DNA of 45,300 nucleotides from an uncultured Oscillospiraceae bacterium (GTDB taxonomy: Bacteria > Bacillota > Clostridia > Oscillospirales > Acutalibacteraceae). A program made the position numbers and the translations under genes. The notes beneath the pieces were generated by a model that was not told the DNA's origin, did not search any database, and saw only the letters and a program-made list of their open reading frames with translations. The stretch spans positions 1-45,300 of the forward strand of contig CAJKBW010000013.1 in the NCBI GenBank assembly GCA_905198295.1. Reading direction: 5' to 3'. Numbering within the stretch: position 1 is the stretch's first letter; each line of letters begins with the position of its first letter. Below, piece by piece: positions 33,585 through 40,978 of this stretch.

Positions 33585-34460
33585 TTATTCCAGCGCCATT
33601 CCCATATAGGGTTCCCGTGCGGCATGTAGCCGCTTATCGCCTTCCCCGGACAGTGGGCACCACAGCCCATACACTTCCTTTTCCGCCGTGGGCGGCGAAA
33701 GCACTTCCGCTTTACAGCAGCCGAACCGACCAAGCAATTCCCGTACGGCTTCCTCCCGGCATATCTCCGGGCACAACAGCTCATGCACAAACAGTCGGCC
33801 GTCCCGCGGCTCACAAAGTGCGCAATTGCCCTTTTCATCCGCAACCGCGCCGCCGCCCACACTTTCGGCCATTGAAGCCGCGTAGGCCACAAGCCGCTCC
33901 GGCCAGTCCACGTATTCACCATTCCGCCGGGAAAGGTATTTCCGCCGCAGCGTCGTATAAGCGTCAGCAGAAACGGATTTCCATTTTCCAGCGGCTGTCT
34001 TTTCTTCTGTCGCCTCCGTCAGAACGCGGCGCGAGACGGTAAAAAACGGCTGGTAACCGAATCCGGCATAATAACCGATCAGACCCGGCTCGCCCGGATG
34101 CAGGAACGATGCCGCCATTCCCTGTTTTGCAGCCCTGTCAAGCGCACCGCGCAGCAGCGCGGCAAAAATCCCGCGGTGCTGATAATCCGGGTGGGTCGCC
34201 GCCGCATAAATATACTGGATCGGCAGCCGCCCGTCTTCACCGACGAGTTCCGCCGGCAGCATAAAAACCATCGAAACCGGCCTGCCGCCGGTTTGGTACA
34301 CCAGCCCTTCCCCGCGGTGAAGCACATCGCGGAAAAAGTGCTCAGGCGCCTCCGGCGTATCTTCCGGAAAACAGGCAAGCCATATCGCTTGACAGGCTTC
34401 GCGGTCGTTCTCCGTAAAGACACGGATTTCCGCGTTCTGGTTCAGATGTTCTCCGTACAT
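33585..34460 (-). CDS. GNAT-family N-acetyltransferase
   Basis: The 291-residue protein carries an acetyl-CoA binding GNAT domain in its first half: IRVFTENDREACQAIWLACF opens the fold, IYAAATHPDYQHRGIFAALL is motif A with the Q-x-x-G-x-A pyrophosphate loop, and GLIGYYAGFGYQPF is motif B. The second half (about 150-291) looks like the C-terminal domain of Eis-like acetyltransferases, poorly conserved. Substrate unknown. Its start overlaps the end of the DUF2156 gene by 19 bases. Confidence 0.88.
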   Translation of the reverse strand: MYGEHLNQNAEIRVFTENDREACQAIWLACFPEDTPEAPEHFFRDVLHRGEGLVYQTGGRPVSMVFMLPAELVGEDGRLPIQYIYAAATHPDYQHRGIFAALLRGALDRAAKQGMAASFLHPGEPGLIGYYAGFGYQPFFTVSRRVLTEATEEKTAAGKWKSVSADAYTTLRRKYLSRRNGEYVDWPERLVAYAASMAESVGGGAVADEKGNCALCEPRDGRLFVHELLCPEICREEAVRELLGRFGCCKAEVLSPPTAEKEVYGLWCPLSGEGDKRLHAAREPYMGMALE

Positions 34461-35350
34461 ACATATTTCTCCAGCAGAATTGCCGGGTAATAGGACTTTT
34501 TCGCCCGGCGGAGCCCCTCAATCCCCAGATCATTTTCCCGGTTGATATAGGTATAGCCCCGCAGCTCATGCGAAACAAATTCCCGGTTGATCACCGTATA
34601 CGCGCCGGCGTAATCCGGCAGCGCCTTTTCCACCTGCACGTCAAACACTTCGGAATTGATCGGCGATCCGAAGGTAAAGGCCACCACGCGGCCGTCCACC
34701 CGAATCAGGCCGCCGATAAGGCGCAGCTGCTGCCGTACCGACAAAGCCTCGCGAATGGCACAGTTTTCGGAACGCAGCCCCTTATCCTGACAGTTTCCCT
34801 TCAGGCGGCACCATTCCCTGGCCATTTCCTCCACTTCGGGAATATTGTCTGCGGTAATCGGCTCATACTTCCAGTCGTATCTGGCGGAGAACGCAGAAAT
34901 GTGGTTGCGCTTTCCATGATATTTTTTGCCGGCGAGTTCCGCCAGATCCTCGCTGCGATACAGATAATCAAAATCGCTCGGCGCCGGCGTGAAGGTAAAC
35001 CGACCCGGATACAGCGCCCCAAGCCGCTGCACCATTTCACTGTCCGCACCAAAAAGCTTGAGCGCATGGCCTTTTTCATGGACATATGCGCTGAGCAGCG
35101 CCATGCCATCTTCAAGGCTGCCGCCGATCGGAGGCAGGTAAGAATGCTTTTCCTCCTGCGATTTCACAAACAGAAATTCATCCGCACGCGCAATACACGT
35201 GTGGTAATATTTCCGCCACATAAAAATCGTCGCAAAAGCGTATTCACAGCCCATATGCCCTTCCGACGACAGCAGCGGCGTCATCCATTGCGCGTCAGCC
35301 GGCGTCGGCTCGCGGAAATCCAATTGCCGGGAAACCTGTAACAAATGCAA
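34442..35350 (-). CDS. DUF2156 (LPG synthase C-terminal-like) protein
   Basis: The 302-residue protein matches DUF2156, the double-GNAT fold found in the catalytic part of lysylphosphatidylglycerol synthase MprF. Typical segments are CEYAFATIFMWRKYY, the central LAGKKYHGKRNHISAF, GGLIRVDGRVVAFTFGSP and YTYINRENDLGIEGLRRAKKSY. It lacks MprF's membrane domain, so it is a soluble, perhaps aminoacyl-transferring, enzyme of unknown substrate. It precedes and overlaps the GNAT gene, so the two GNAT-fold proteins are made together. Confidence 0.92.
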   Translation of the reverse strand: MHLLQVSRQLDFREPTPADAQWMTPLLSSEGHMGCEYAFATIFMWRKYYHTCIARADEFLFVKSQEEKHSYLPPIGGSLEDGMALLSAYVHEKGHALKLFGADSEMVQRLGALYPGRFTFTPAPSDFDYLYRSEDLAELAGKKYHGKRNHISAFSARYDWKYEPITADNIPEVEEMAREWCRLKGNCQDKGLRSENCAIREALSVRQQLRLIGGLIRVDGRVVAFTFGSPINSEVFDVQVEKALPDYAGAYTVINREFVSHELRGYTYINRENDLGIEGLRRAKKSYYPAILLEKYVCTENI

Positions 35351-35361
35351 ACTTCCTTTCC

Positions 35362-36024
35362 TTACAACAGCGGTTCAAGACAATGCCGAAGTTCCTGTGT
35401 AATGTCTTCCAGCGGGCGCGGCTCCTCCCCTTCGGCACAATCGATTACCTGCCAGCCCAGACGCTCGGCCGCGTACAGCGCCGATTTGCGGCAGCTGAGC
35501 AGATAGGCGCGGTCCCGCTCGTGAATATCCTTTCTGGACTCGTCCCCAGCGTAGCGCCGGGTCATCAGGCGCTGGGAAATGTGCGGCGGCATATCCAGAA
35601 AAACCACCTGATCCGGCCGGGGCAGCCCAAGGCGCCCGTATTCGTAATCCTCCAGCCAAGTGAGATAGGCGTCCCACTCTTCCGCGGGCAGCTTGGCCAT
35701 CTGGTGGATCGCGTTGGAGGTGGTATAACGCGCGGCCAGAATCAGCCGCCCCTGCTCATAGTCGGCCTGCCAGAATCTTTTGTAGCTGGCATACCGGTCC
35801 ACCGCATAAAACGACGATGCCGCATAGGCATTGACCGCATCCGGATCGCTGCCGAATTCACCGGCCAGATACATTTTCACCAGCGCCGACGACGGGTTGG
35901 CGTAATCCGGAAAGCAAATCTTTTTATAGCTTGTCCCACAGCGTTCGAGATACTCGCCGACGCGGTCAAACTGCGTCGTCTTCCCGCTGCCGTCCAGGCC
36001 ATCAATCACCACCAGGCGTCCCAT
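35362..36024 (-). CDS. tmk: Thymidylate kinase-like protein
   Basis: The 220-residue P-loop kinase starts VVIDGLDGSGKTT (Walker A 9-16) and has the DRYASYKRFW region and the conserved DMPPHISQRLMTRR with a lid-type Arg-rich segment (DESRKDIHERD). Thymidylate kinase phosphorylates dTMP to dTDP. It is more divergent than the standard Tmk, and a deoxynucleoside kinase role is possible. The gene begins one base after the thyX stop, which supports the dTMP assignment: ThyX makes dTMP and this enzyme uses it. Confidence 0.85.
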   Translation of the reverse strand: MGRLVVIDGLDGSGKTTQFDRVGEYLERCGTSYKKICFPDYANPSSALVKMYLAGEFGSDPDAVNAYAASSFYAVDRYASYKRFWQADYEQGRLILAARYTTSNAIHQMAKLPAEEWDAYLTWLEDYEYGRLGLPRPDQVVFLDMPPHISQRLMTRRYAGDESRKDIHERDRAYLLSCRKSALYAAERLGWQVIDCAEGEEPRPLEDITQELRHCLEPLL

Positions 36025-36025
36025 T

Positions 36026-36802
36026 TCAGCACTTCTCCTTCATCTGCGCATAGCGCCGGCGCACCTGCGTGGCCTTGCCGCAGGACTTGCTGCCCTCCGG
36101 ACACGCGCCGCTCACGCAGGACGGACCGGCATTCTGAAACAGATGCGGAGCGACCTGAAGACACTCCGCCAGCATCTTTTCCGCCAGCTCGCGGATTTCC
36201 CACTGCGCACGATTGCAGCAGCGGTGCCGGAAAAAGTTCAGAAGGCTGCGCGCATTCATAGTCATCATGATTTTTGTGGTGCAGGCATTCGGCAGCACAA
36301 ACCGCGCGTCCTCGATAGCCATCTTTTCCGCCGCCTTTCCAGCGGCCTTCTCCTCCATCCCGGCCTGCATGAGTTCTTTCTTATGCTTGTCCAGCAGCAG
36401 CGCGGTCAGGTTTTCGTAATGGCGTTGATCCTCTTCCATCGCCTGACGGTATTCCGCAGCCGCCTGCGGCAGTGCGGCGATTTCCGGCGGCACAACATAT
36501 TCAAACGCTTTTTCCGCCACATAGCGCTGACTTTGTACGCTGTAAGATGCCAGCCGGTGACGGGTCAGCTGGGCAAGCAGCGAACGGGAAACCCCTTCGA
36601 TTCCAAAGGTAAAGTTCGCGTGCTCAATCGGGCTTTCGTGACCGATTTCCGCCAGCATATCAATGAAGGCCGCCGTCTTTTCCTCGGTCAGCCCCTCCCG
36701 GATGTGTTCAATATCCGAAGCGGAATAACAAAGGCGCGCGGAGGAGGCAATCAGATGCTCCGGCGCGGGCGTATGGGCAATCAGCTGGACGTTCATCGGC
36801 AT
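36026..36802 (-). CDS. thyX: FAD-dependent thymidylate synthase ThyX
   Basis: The protein (258 residues) methylates dUMP to dTMP with methylene-THF and FAD. The ThyX motif RHRxxSxxxxSxR is present as RHRLASYSVQSQR (81-93), and the later NFFRHRCCNRAQWEIRELA holds the second substrate-binding stretch. The C-terminus carries an extra Cys-rich region (CVSGACPEGSKSC). ATG 36802 has AAAGGA six bases upstream and is preferred over ATG 36859; ATG 36796 is also possible. No thyA is seen in the window. Confidence 0.95.
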   Translation of the reverse strand: MPMNVQLIAHTPAPEHLIASSARLCYSASDIEHIREGLTEEKTAAFIDMLAEIGHESPIEHANFTFGIEGVSRSLLAQLTRHRLASYSVQSQRYVAEKAFEYVVPPEIAALPQAAAEYRQAMEEDQRHYENLTALLLDKHKKELMQAGMEEKAAGKAAEKMAIEDARFVLPNACTTKIMMTMNARSLLNFFRHRCCNRAQWEIRELAEKMLAECLQVAPHLFQNAGPSCVSGACPEGSKSCGKATQVRRRYAQMKEKC

Positions 36803-36876
36803 TCCCTGTCCTTTCCAACGCCGGCGCACCCACAGGCAACTTTCCGGCAGTGTCTTCATAATAATGATATAGGGTT

Positions 36877-36905
36877 AGTATAGCAGAATCCGCCGACTTC
36901 TTCAA
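36877..36905 (-). promoter_or_regulatory. SigmaA promoter of the thyX series
   Basis: TTGAAG (36900-36905), 17-base spacer and TATACT (36877-36882). The predicted start is about 70 bases before thyX. Confidence 0.75.
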
Positions 36906-36919
36906 GCTGTAAAGCTGAA

Positions 36920-36953
36920 TAAAAAGCGATGCCCGGCGCAGCCGTGCATCGCT
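36920..36953 (-). terminator. Intrinsic terminator after comEA
   Basis: AGCGATGC pairs with GCATCGCT around a 13-base GC-rich loop and is followed by TTTTTATT on the minus strand. Confidence 0.85.
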
Positions 36954-36955
36954 GG

Positions 36956-37381
36956 TTATACCGTTATCTTGTCGCGGATGGCCGCCAGCCGCTTTTCCCC
37001 GATTCCCTGTACATTGAGCAGATCATCCACCGAAGCAAAATCCCCATAGATTTCCCGGTAATCAATAATCCGCTGGGCAAGCGTTTCGCCAATGCCGTCG
37101 AGGGTCATCAGGGTTTCCCGGTTCGCTGTATTGATCGATATCTTTTCCCCGGCGGCAGACGGCGGCTGCGCGGATGAAGCAGATTCGGGCGCAGGCTGTA
37201 CGGATGTCTCCGGCGCCGGTACGTTCGGCACGCTTTGGGACGTTCCGTCCGACGCGACTTCGCTGTACTTTACCCCATCATCCAGAAGGCTGGGCGCAGA
37301 AAGCGCTGCCATCATGCAAACGGCAACGCCCATTGCCAGAGCGGCCAGCCACAGCCACACGGTCAAACGTTTGTTTTCCAC
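36956..37381 (-). CDS. comEA: ComEA-family helix-hairpin-helix protein
   Basis: The 141-residue protein has an N-terminal membrane helix (about 8-28), a Ser/Pro/Ala-rich linker, and the tandem HhH of ComEA (about 82-141: ISINTANRETLMTLDGIG and DLLNVQGIGEKRL). ComEA binds double-stranded DNA at the cell surface during transformation, but the short form also occurs in non-competent species. The SLBB domain found in longer ComEA is absent. It starts at GTG with GAGGTGA upstream. No comEC is in the window. Confidence 0.88.
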   Translation of the reverse strand: MENKRLTVWLWLAALAMGVAVCMMAALSAPSLLDDGVKYSEVASDGTSQSVPNVPAPETSVQPAPESASSAQPPSAAGEKISINTANRETLMTLDGIGETLAQRIIDYREIYGDFASVDDLLNVQGIGEKRLAAIRDKITV

Positions 37382-37474
37382 GCCCTCACCTCTTTTCCAT
37401 TATTTTCATTGTACCGCCATACAGCAGGTCGTGCCGTGAAATGTGCTCACAACATGTGAATTTTGGAGGTCATC

Positions 37475-38038
37475 ATGAACATTTTTATTGATCAGGGCCA
37501 CAATCCGCAGAACCCTAACGCCGGCGCCGAATACGGCGGCGTGCGTGAACAGGATGTCAATTACACCGTCGGCGTACTGCTTGCCGACATCCTGCGCACC
37601 GTCCCCGGCATTGAGGTACGTCTGTCCCGCAATACCCCCTATGAACAGCTCGGCACCAGCAACGCCACCAGCCTCGCCGCCAGGGTGAACGCGGCCAATG
37701 CCTGGCCGGCGGATTATTTCATCAGCCTGCACTGCAACATCAGCGTCAACTATCCCCAGGCCAGCGGCAGCGAGGCTTATACGTATTACACGACCGGTCC
37801 CGCACACGATCTCGCCGTTTATATACTCGATGGGCTGAATAAGCAGACCGGCCTGCCCAACCGCGGCGTTATCCAGAATACCAGCCTGTACGTGCTGCGC
37901 AGAACCACCATGCCCGCCGTGCTGGTGGAAATGGGCTTTCTGTCCAACGCAACCGACCGGCACCTGCTGACCGAACGGCCAGATCTTTTTGCGCAGGGCA
38001 TCGCCGATGGGACGCTGGAATATCTGCGCATGAAGTAA
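37475..38038 (+). CDS. N-acetylmuramoyl-L-alanine amidase, CwlC-like, without signal peptide
   Basis: The 187-residue protein is almost entirely an amidase_3 domain. Zinc ligands His9 (FIDQGHN), Glu25 and His86 (SLHCN) and catalytic Glu152 (LVEMGFLSN) are all visible. It cuts the bond between muramic acid and the stem peptide. It begins directly with the first strand, with no signal or membrane segment, as in Bacillus CwlC, the mother-cell lysis amidase of late sporulation. The ATG is fixed by GGAGG five bases upstream; a TTG four codons earlier is only frame extension. It leads a four-gene peptidoglycan-related set; a CATACA box at 37418-37423 might belong to a sporulation promoter. Confidence 0.9.
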   Translation: MNIFIDQGHNPQNPNAGAEYGGVREQDVNYTVGVLLADILRTVPGIEVRLSRNTPYEQLGTSNATSLAARVNAANAWPADYFISLHCNISVNYPQASGSEAYTYYTTGPAHDLAVYILDGLNKQTGLPNRGVIQNTSLYVLRRTTMPAVLVEMGFLSNATDRHLLTERPDLFAQGIADGTLEYLRMK

Positions 38039-38109
38039 ACAGGCATGTTTGCCCGACAGACGCATATATATGAGGATGTATATTGATCAGGAAAGGTATG
38101 TGAACAGCC

Positions 38110-38964
38110 ATGAGTGTTGCGTTTTCTTCCGGTGACAATCTGCAGAAGATGATCGAAAAATATAACCAGGAGCTCATGCGCACCTATCAGCGCAGCGCAC
38201 TTTCTCAGCAGCCGGCAGCGGTTCTTGACAACACCCCGCCCCCTGAGGAGACCGTATCCGCCGCAGCCGTTCCGACCGCGGCGGCGGACAGCGGACAAAC
38301 GGCCGCGGCCATACAGGCTGAACCGGAGCCAGTGGTACCCGCACGTGTCTCCATCGAAGCAGAGGATGAATGGGTACAGGAAACCTCACCGGAAGACAAT
38401 ACGCCTTTGGCCGACGGCGAAGAAAACACCGCGGCGGAATCCCCGGACACAGCCGATGAACCGGAACCGACGGAGCCGACCGAACCGGTAGAGTCAGCGG
38501 AACCAGCTGAACCGCAGGAGCCGGCCGAACTGGTAGAAGCGGCGAAACCCCCTGCACCGGAAAAGGTTCCGCACCCGGAGGATGAGATCGGTCAGCTACA
38601 GGTACGCGTCTTCGCCGCCAACAGTGCCATTCCGATCGGTGACGCCTATGTAGCCATCACCAGAAACACACCGGACGGCGAGGAGCTGTTTATGGTCACC
38701 TCCACCGACCGCAGCGGTTTTACCCAGATCATCGAGGTGCCCACCGTCGCCCGTGCGCTGTCCCAGACGCCCGGAGAGCCGACGCCCTATACCACCTACA
38801 ACATTCTTGTGCATGTCCCGGGCTTTTACACCGTACGGGACCGACGGGTACCGGTGTACAGCGGAATTACCTCCGTGCAGCCGGTTGAGCTCATCCCGCT
38901 TCCGGAGGGATATACCGAGGAGGAGGATATCACTTTTACCGAAGGCGGTCCCGCTGATTTGTAA
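38110..38964 (+). CDS. Pro/Glu-rich protein with C-terminal carboxypeptidase-regulatory-like domain
   Basis: The 284-residue protein has a short helical start (about 10-35: a Gln/Glu/Lys-rich coil), an acidic linker of about 100 residues built of Glu-Pro and Ala repeats (EPTEPTEPVESAEPAEPQEP), and a beta-rich C-terminal domain (158-270: LQVRVFAANSAIPIGDAYVAI, STDRSGFTQIIEVP, YNILVHVPGFYTVRDRRVPV) like carboxypeptidase-regulatory or CnaB-type beta-sandwiches. There is no signal peptide. AGGAAAGG lies 13 bases before the ATG. Function unknown; it sits between amidase and SpoIID-like genes, so a structural or targeting part at the spore surface is my guess. Confidence 0.8.
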   Translation: MSVAFSSGDNLQKMIEKYNQELMRTYQRSALSQQPAAVLDNTPPPEETVSAAAVPTAAADSGQTAAAIQAEPEPVVPARVSIEAEDEWVQETSPEDNTPLADGEENTAAESPDTADEPEPTEPTEPVESAEPAEPQEPAELVEAAKPPAPEKVPHPEDEIGQLQVRVFAANSAIPIGDAYVAITRNTPDGEELFMVTSTDRSGFTQIIEVPTVARALSQTPGEPTPYTTYNILVHVPGFYTVRDRRVPVYSGITSVQPVELIPLPEGYTEEEDITFTEGGPADL

Positions 38965-38983
38965 ATAAAAGGGAGTGACAAGC

Positions 38984-40384
38984 TTGAACGGGGAGCCGTA
39001 TATCCCGGAAAACATCGTGGTCCATCTCGGGGCGCCGGAGGCCGACGCCCCCAACGTCACGGTGCCTTTTCCGGACTACATCAAAAACGTGGCGTCGAGC
39101 GAAATCTATCCTACCTGGCCGGAAAACGCCATACGCGCCAATATTTACGCCCAGATTTCCTATGCGCTTAACCGCTATTATACCGAGTGGTACCGCAGCA
39201 TGGGGTACGATTTCGACATCACCAACTCCACGCGGTACGATCAGTACTATGTGCAGGGCCGGGACATTTTCGAAAATATCAGCCAGATCGTCGACGACAT
39301 TTTCACCGATTATGTCCGCCGTCAGGGCAGTGTCGAGCCCTACTTCACCCAGTACTGCAACGGCACCACCGTCACCTGTGACGGCCTGTCCCAGTGGGGC
39401 ACCGTTGAGCTTGCAAATGAAGGCTATACACCGTATCAGATTCTTACCCATTATTACGGCAACGATATCGACATCGTACGTGATGCACCGGTGCGCATGG
39501 CTACCCCCTCCTATCCCGGAGCTCCTCTGCGCCTTGGCGACGTCGGCAACGACGTCCAGCGCAAGCAAATCCAGCTCAACCGGATCTCCACCAACTACCC
39601 TGCCATTCCGAAAATCTATCCGGTGGACGGCGTGTTCGGGCAGGAAACGGAGGACGCCGTCCGCGCCTTTCAGCGCCTGTTCCGTCTGACCGAGGACGGT
39701 ATCATCGGCAAATCCACCTGGTACCGCATCACCTATCTGTACACGGCGGTAAAACGGCTGTCGGAGCTGGATTCGGAGGGCATCTCCCTGGAAGACATCC
39801 AGCAGCAGTATTCCACCCTGCTGCGTCTGGGCGACTCCGGACCGGATGTGCGCGCCATTCAGTATTTTCTGGCCGTGATCGCCGCCTTTTACGACACCAT
39901 CCCCACCGTGGGCGTAACCGGGGAATTCGACCAGGCGACCCAGGATGCGGTGATCGCCCTGCAGAACACCTTTGGACTGACCCCGGACGGCATTGTGGGA
40001 AGAGAAACCTGGCAGCAGATGTATAACGCCTACCGCGGAATCGTGGCGACCGCCGACGGTATCGAGGGCGGCGCCCGCCTGTATCCCGGCACCGCCTTCC
40101 GCCTCGGTTCACAGGGGGAATACGTCCGCCTGATTCAGGAGCAGCTGTCTTATATTTCTGACACCTACACCAGCATCCCCAAGGTTCCGGTCACCGGGGT
40201 TTTCGGCAATCAGACCGATGCGGCGGTCCGGGCGTTTCAGCGGCAGTTTGAGATTCCGGTCACCGGGGTGGTCGGCCCGATCACCTGGGATCGCATTGCA
40301 CAGGAATACACCGATCTGACTGCGGGCTATACCAAGCAGGACGGACAATATCCCGGCTATCCGCTGGCCGAATCCGCCCAGTAA
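38984..40384 (+). CDS. SpoIID-like domain with three peptidoglycan-binding repeats
   Basis: The 466-residue protein starts with a SpoIID/LytB-like domain (about 1-168). SSEIYPTWPENAIRANIYAQ with Glu40 parallels the catalytic AEMP region of SpoIID lytic transglycosylases; CNGTTVTCDGLSQWG with Cys125 and Cys132 parallels the zinc site, although the usual His is absent; and ILTHYYGNDIDIV closes it. Three PG_binding_1 domains follow at about 182-250, 280-348 and 372-440, each with LRLGD...V, an AVxAFQ segment and a GIVG...TW end. There is no signal peptide. The TTG start at 38984 fits AAAGGGAG eight bases upstream; GTG 38975 is too close. The family is conserved in Clostridia; role unproven. Confidence 0.88.
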   Translation: MNGEPYIPENIVVHLGAPEADAPNVTVPFPDYIKNVASSEIYPTWPENAIRANIYAQISYALNRYYTEWYRSMGYDFDITNSTRYDQYYVQGRDIFENISQIVDDIFTDYVRRQGSVEPYFTQYCNGTTVTCDGLSQWGTVELANEGYTPYQILTHYYGNDIDIVRDAPVRMATPSYPGAPLRLGDVGNDVQRKQIQLNRISTNYPAIPKIYPVDGVFGQETEDAVRAFQRLFRLTEDGIIGKSTWYRITYLYTAVKRLSELDSEGISLEDIQQQYSTLLRLGDSGPDVRAIQYFLAVIAAFYDTIPTVGVTGEFDQATQDAVIALQNTFGLTPDGIVGRETWQQMYNAYRGIVATADGIEGGARLYPGTAFRLGSQGEYVRLIQEQLSYISDTYTSIPKVPVTGVFGNQTDAAVRAFQRQFEIPVTGVVGPITWDRIAQEYTDLTAGYTKQDGQYPGYPLAESAQ

Positions 40385-40405
40385 ATGAAAGGAACGTGAA
40401 GCGAT

Positions 40406-40927
40406 ATGAAGTTTATGGAAAACGACCTGACTGTGGATCGGGATATGTATATCAGCGAACTGCAGAATTACCTGCGCACTATCGCCGCTTATCGGGATAA
40501 CATCCCGGTGATCGGCGTTGACGGTATATACGGCCAGCATACCGCCCTTGCGGTTTCCGCCTTTCAGCACGGCGCCAACCTGCCGGTCACCGGCATCACC
40601 GATCTGGATACCTGGAACGCGATTTTTGCTGCCTATTCGGAAATCCGCCAGCGGCTCGCCGAGGCAGAAACCCTGCGTCTGTTTCCGCGCAGCGGTATAT
40701 TGCAGATCGGTGACAGCAGCGATGCCGTGCATATGCTGCAGCTGATGCTCAACCGCGTCGCCGGCCGCTATATCAACCTGCTGCCGGTCGCGGTCACCGG
40801 AATTTACGACGAAGGCACTGCTCAGGCGATCGAAGTCTTCCAAACCTGCTGCCTGCTGGAAGCTGACCGCGGGAAAACCGATAAACGCACCTGGAACCAT
40901 CTGGTTCGGCTGTATCATCTGGTATGA
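40406..40927 (+). CDS. Protein of two peptidoglycan-binding repeats
   Basis: The 173-residue protein consists of two PG_binding_1-like units, about 14-75 and 97-170. The first shows GVDGIYGQHTALAVSAFQ and ends with ITDLDTW; the second has LQIGDSSDAVHMLQLMLNRV, GIYDEGTAQAIEVFQ and DKRTW. There is no enzymatic domain or signal peptide. The first unit lacks the usual LRLGD opening. It is the last gene of the set, 21 bases after the SpoIID-like gene, and ends at a strong terminator. Together the two genes give five cell-wall-binding repeats. Confidence 0.85.
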   Translation: MKFMENDLTVDRDMYISELQNYLRTIAAYRDNIPVIGVDGIYGQHTALAVSAFQHGANLPVTGITDLDTWNAIFAAYSEIRQRLAEAETLRLFPRSGILQIGDSSDAVHMLQLMLNRVAGRYINLLPVAVTGIYDEGTAQAIEVFQTCCLLEADRGKTDKRTWNHLVRLYHLV

Positions 40928-40962
40928 AAAAAACCTTCAGACTGATGTCTGAAGGTTTTTTT
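40927..40962. terminator. Bidirectional terminator between the peptidoglycan set and feoB
   Basis: A perfect 12-bp stem (AAACCTTCAGAC, loop TGAT) with seven A to the left and seven T to the right, serving both convergent transcripts. Confidence 0.93.
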
Positions 40963-40978
40963 CTAACCGATTTTCGGT

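Noticed and set aside
38459..38550. Glu-Pro coding repeats considered as a DNA repeat array
   Set aside because: The periodicity comes from Glu-Pro-x codons in a protein linker; unit length and sequence vary and there are no spacers, so it is not a CRISPR or tandem-repeat element.
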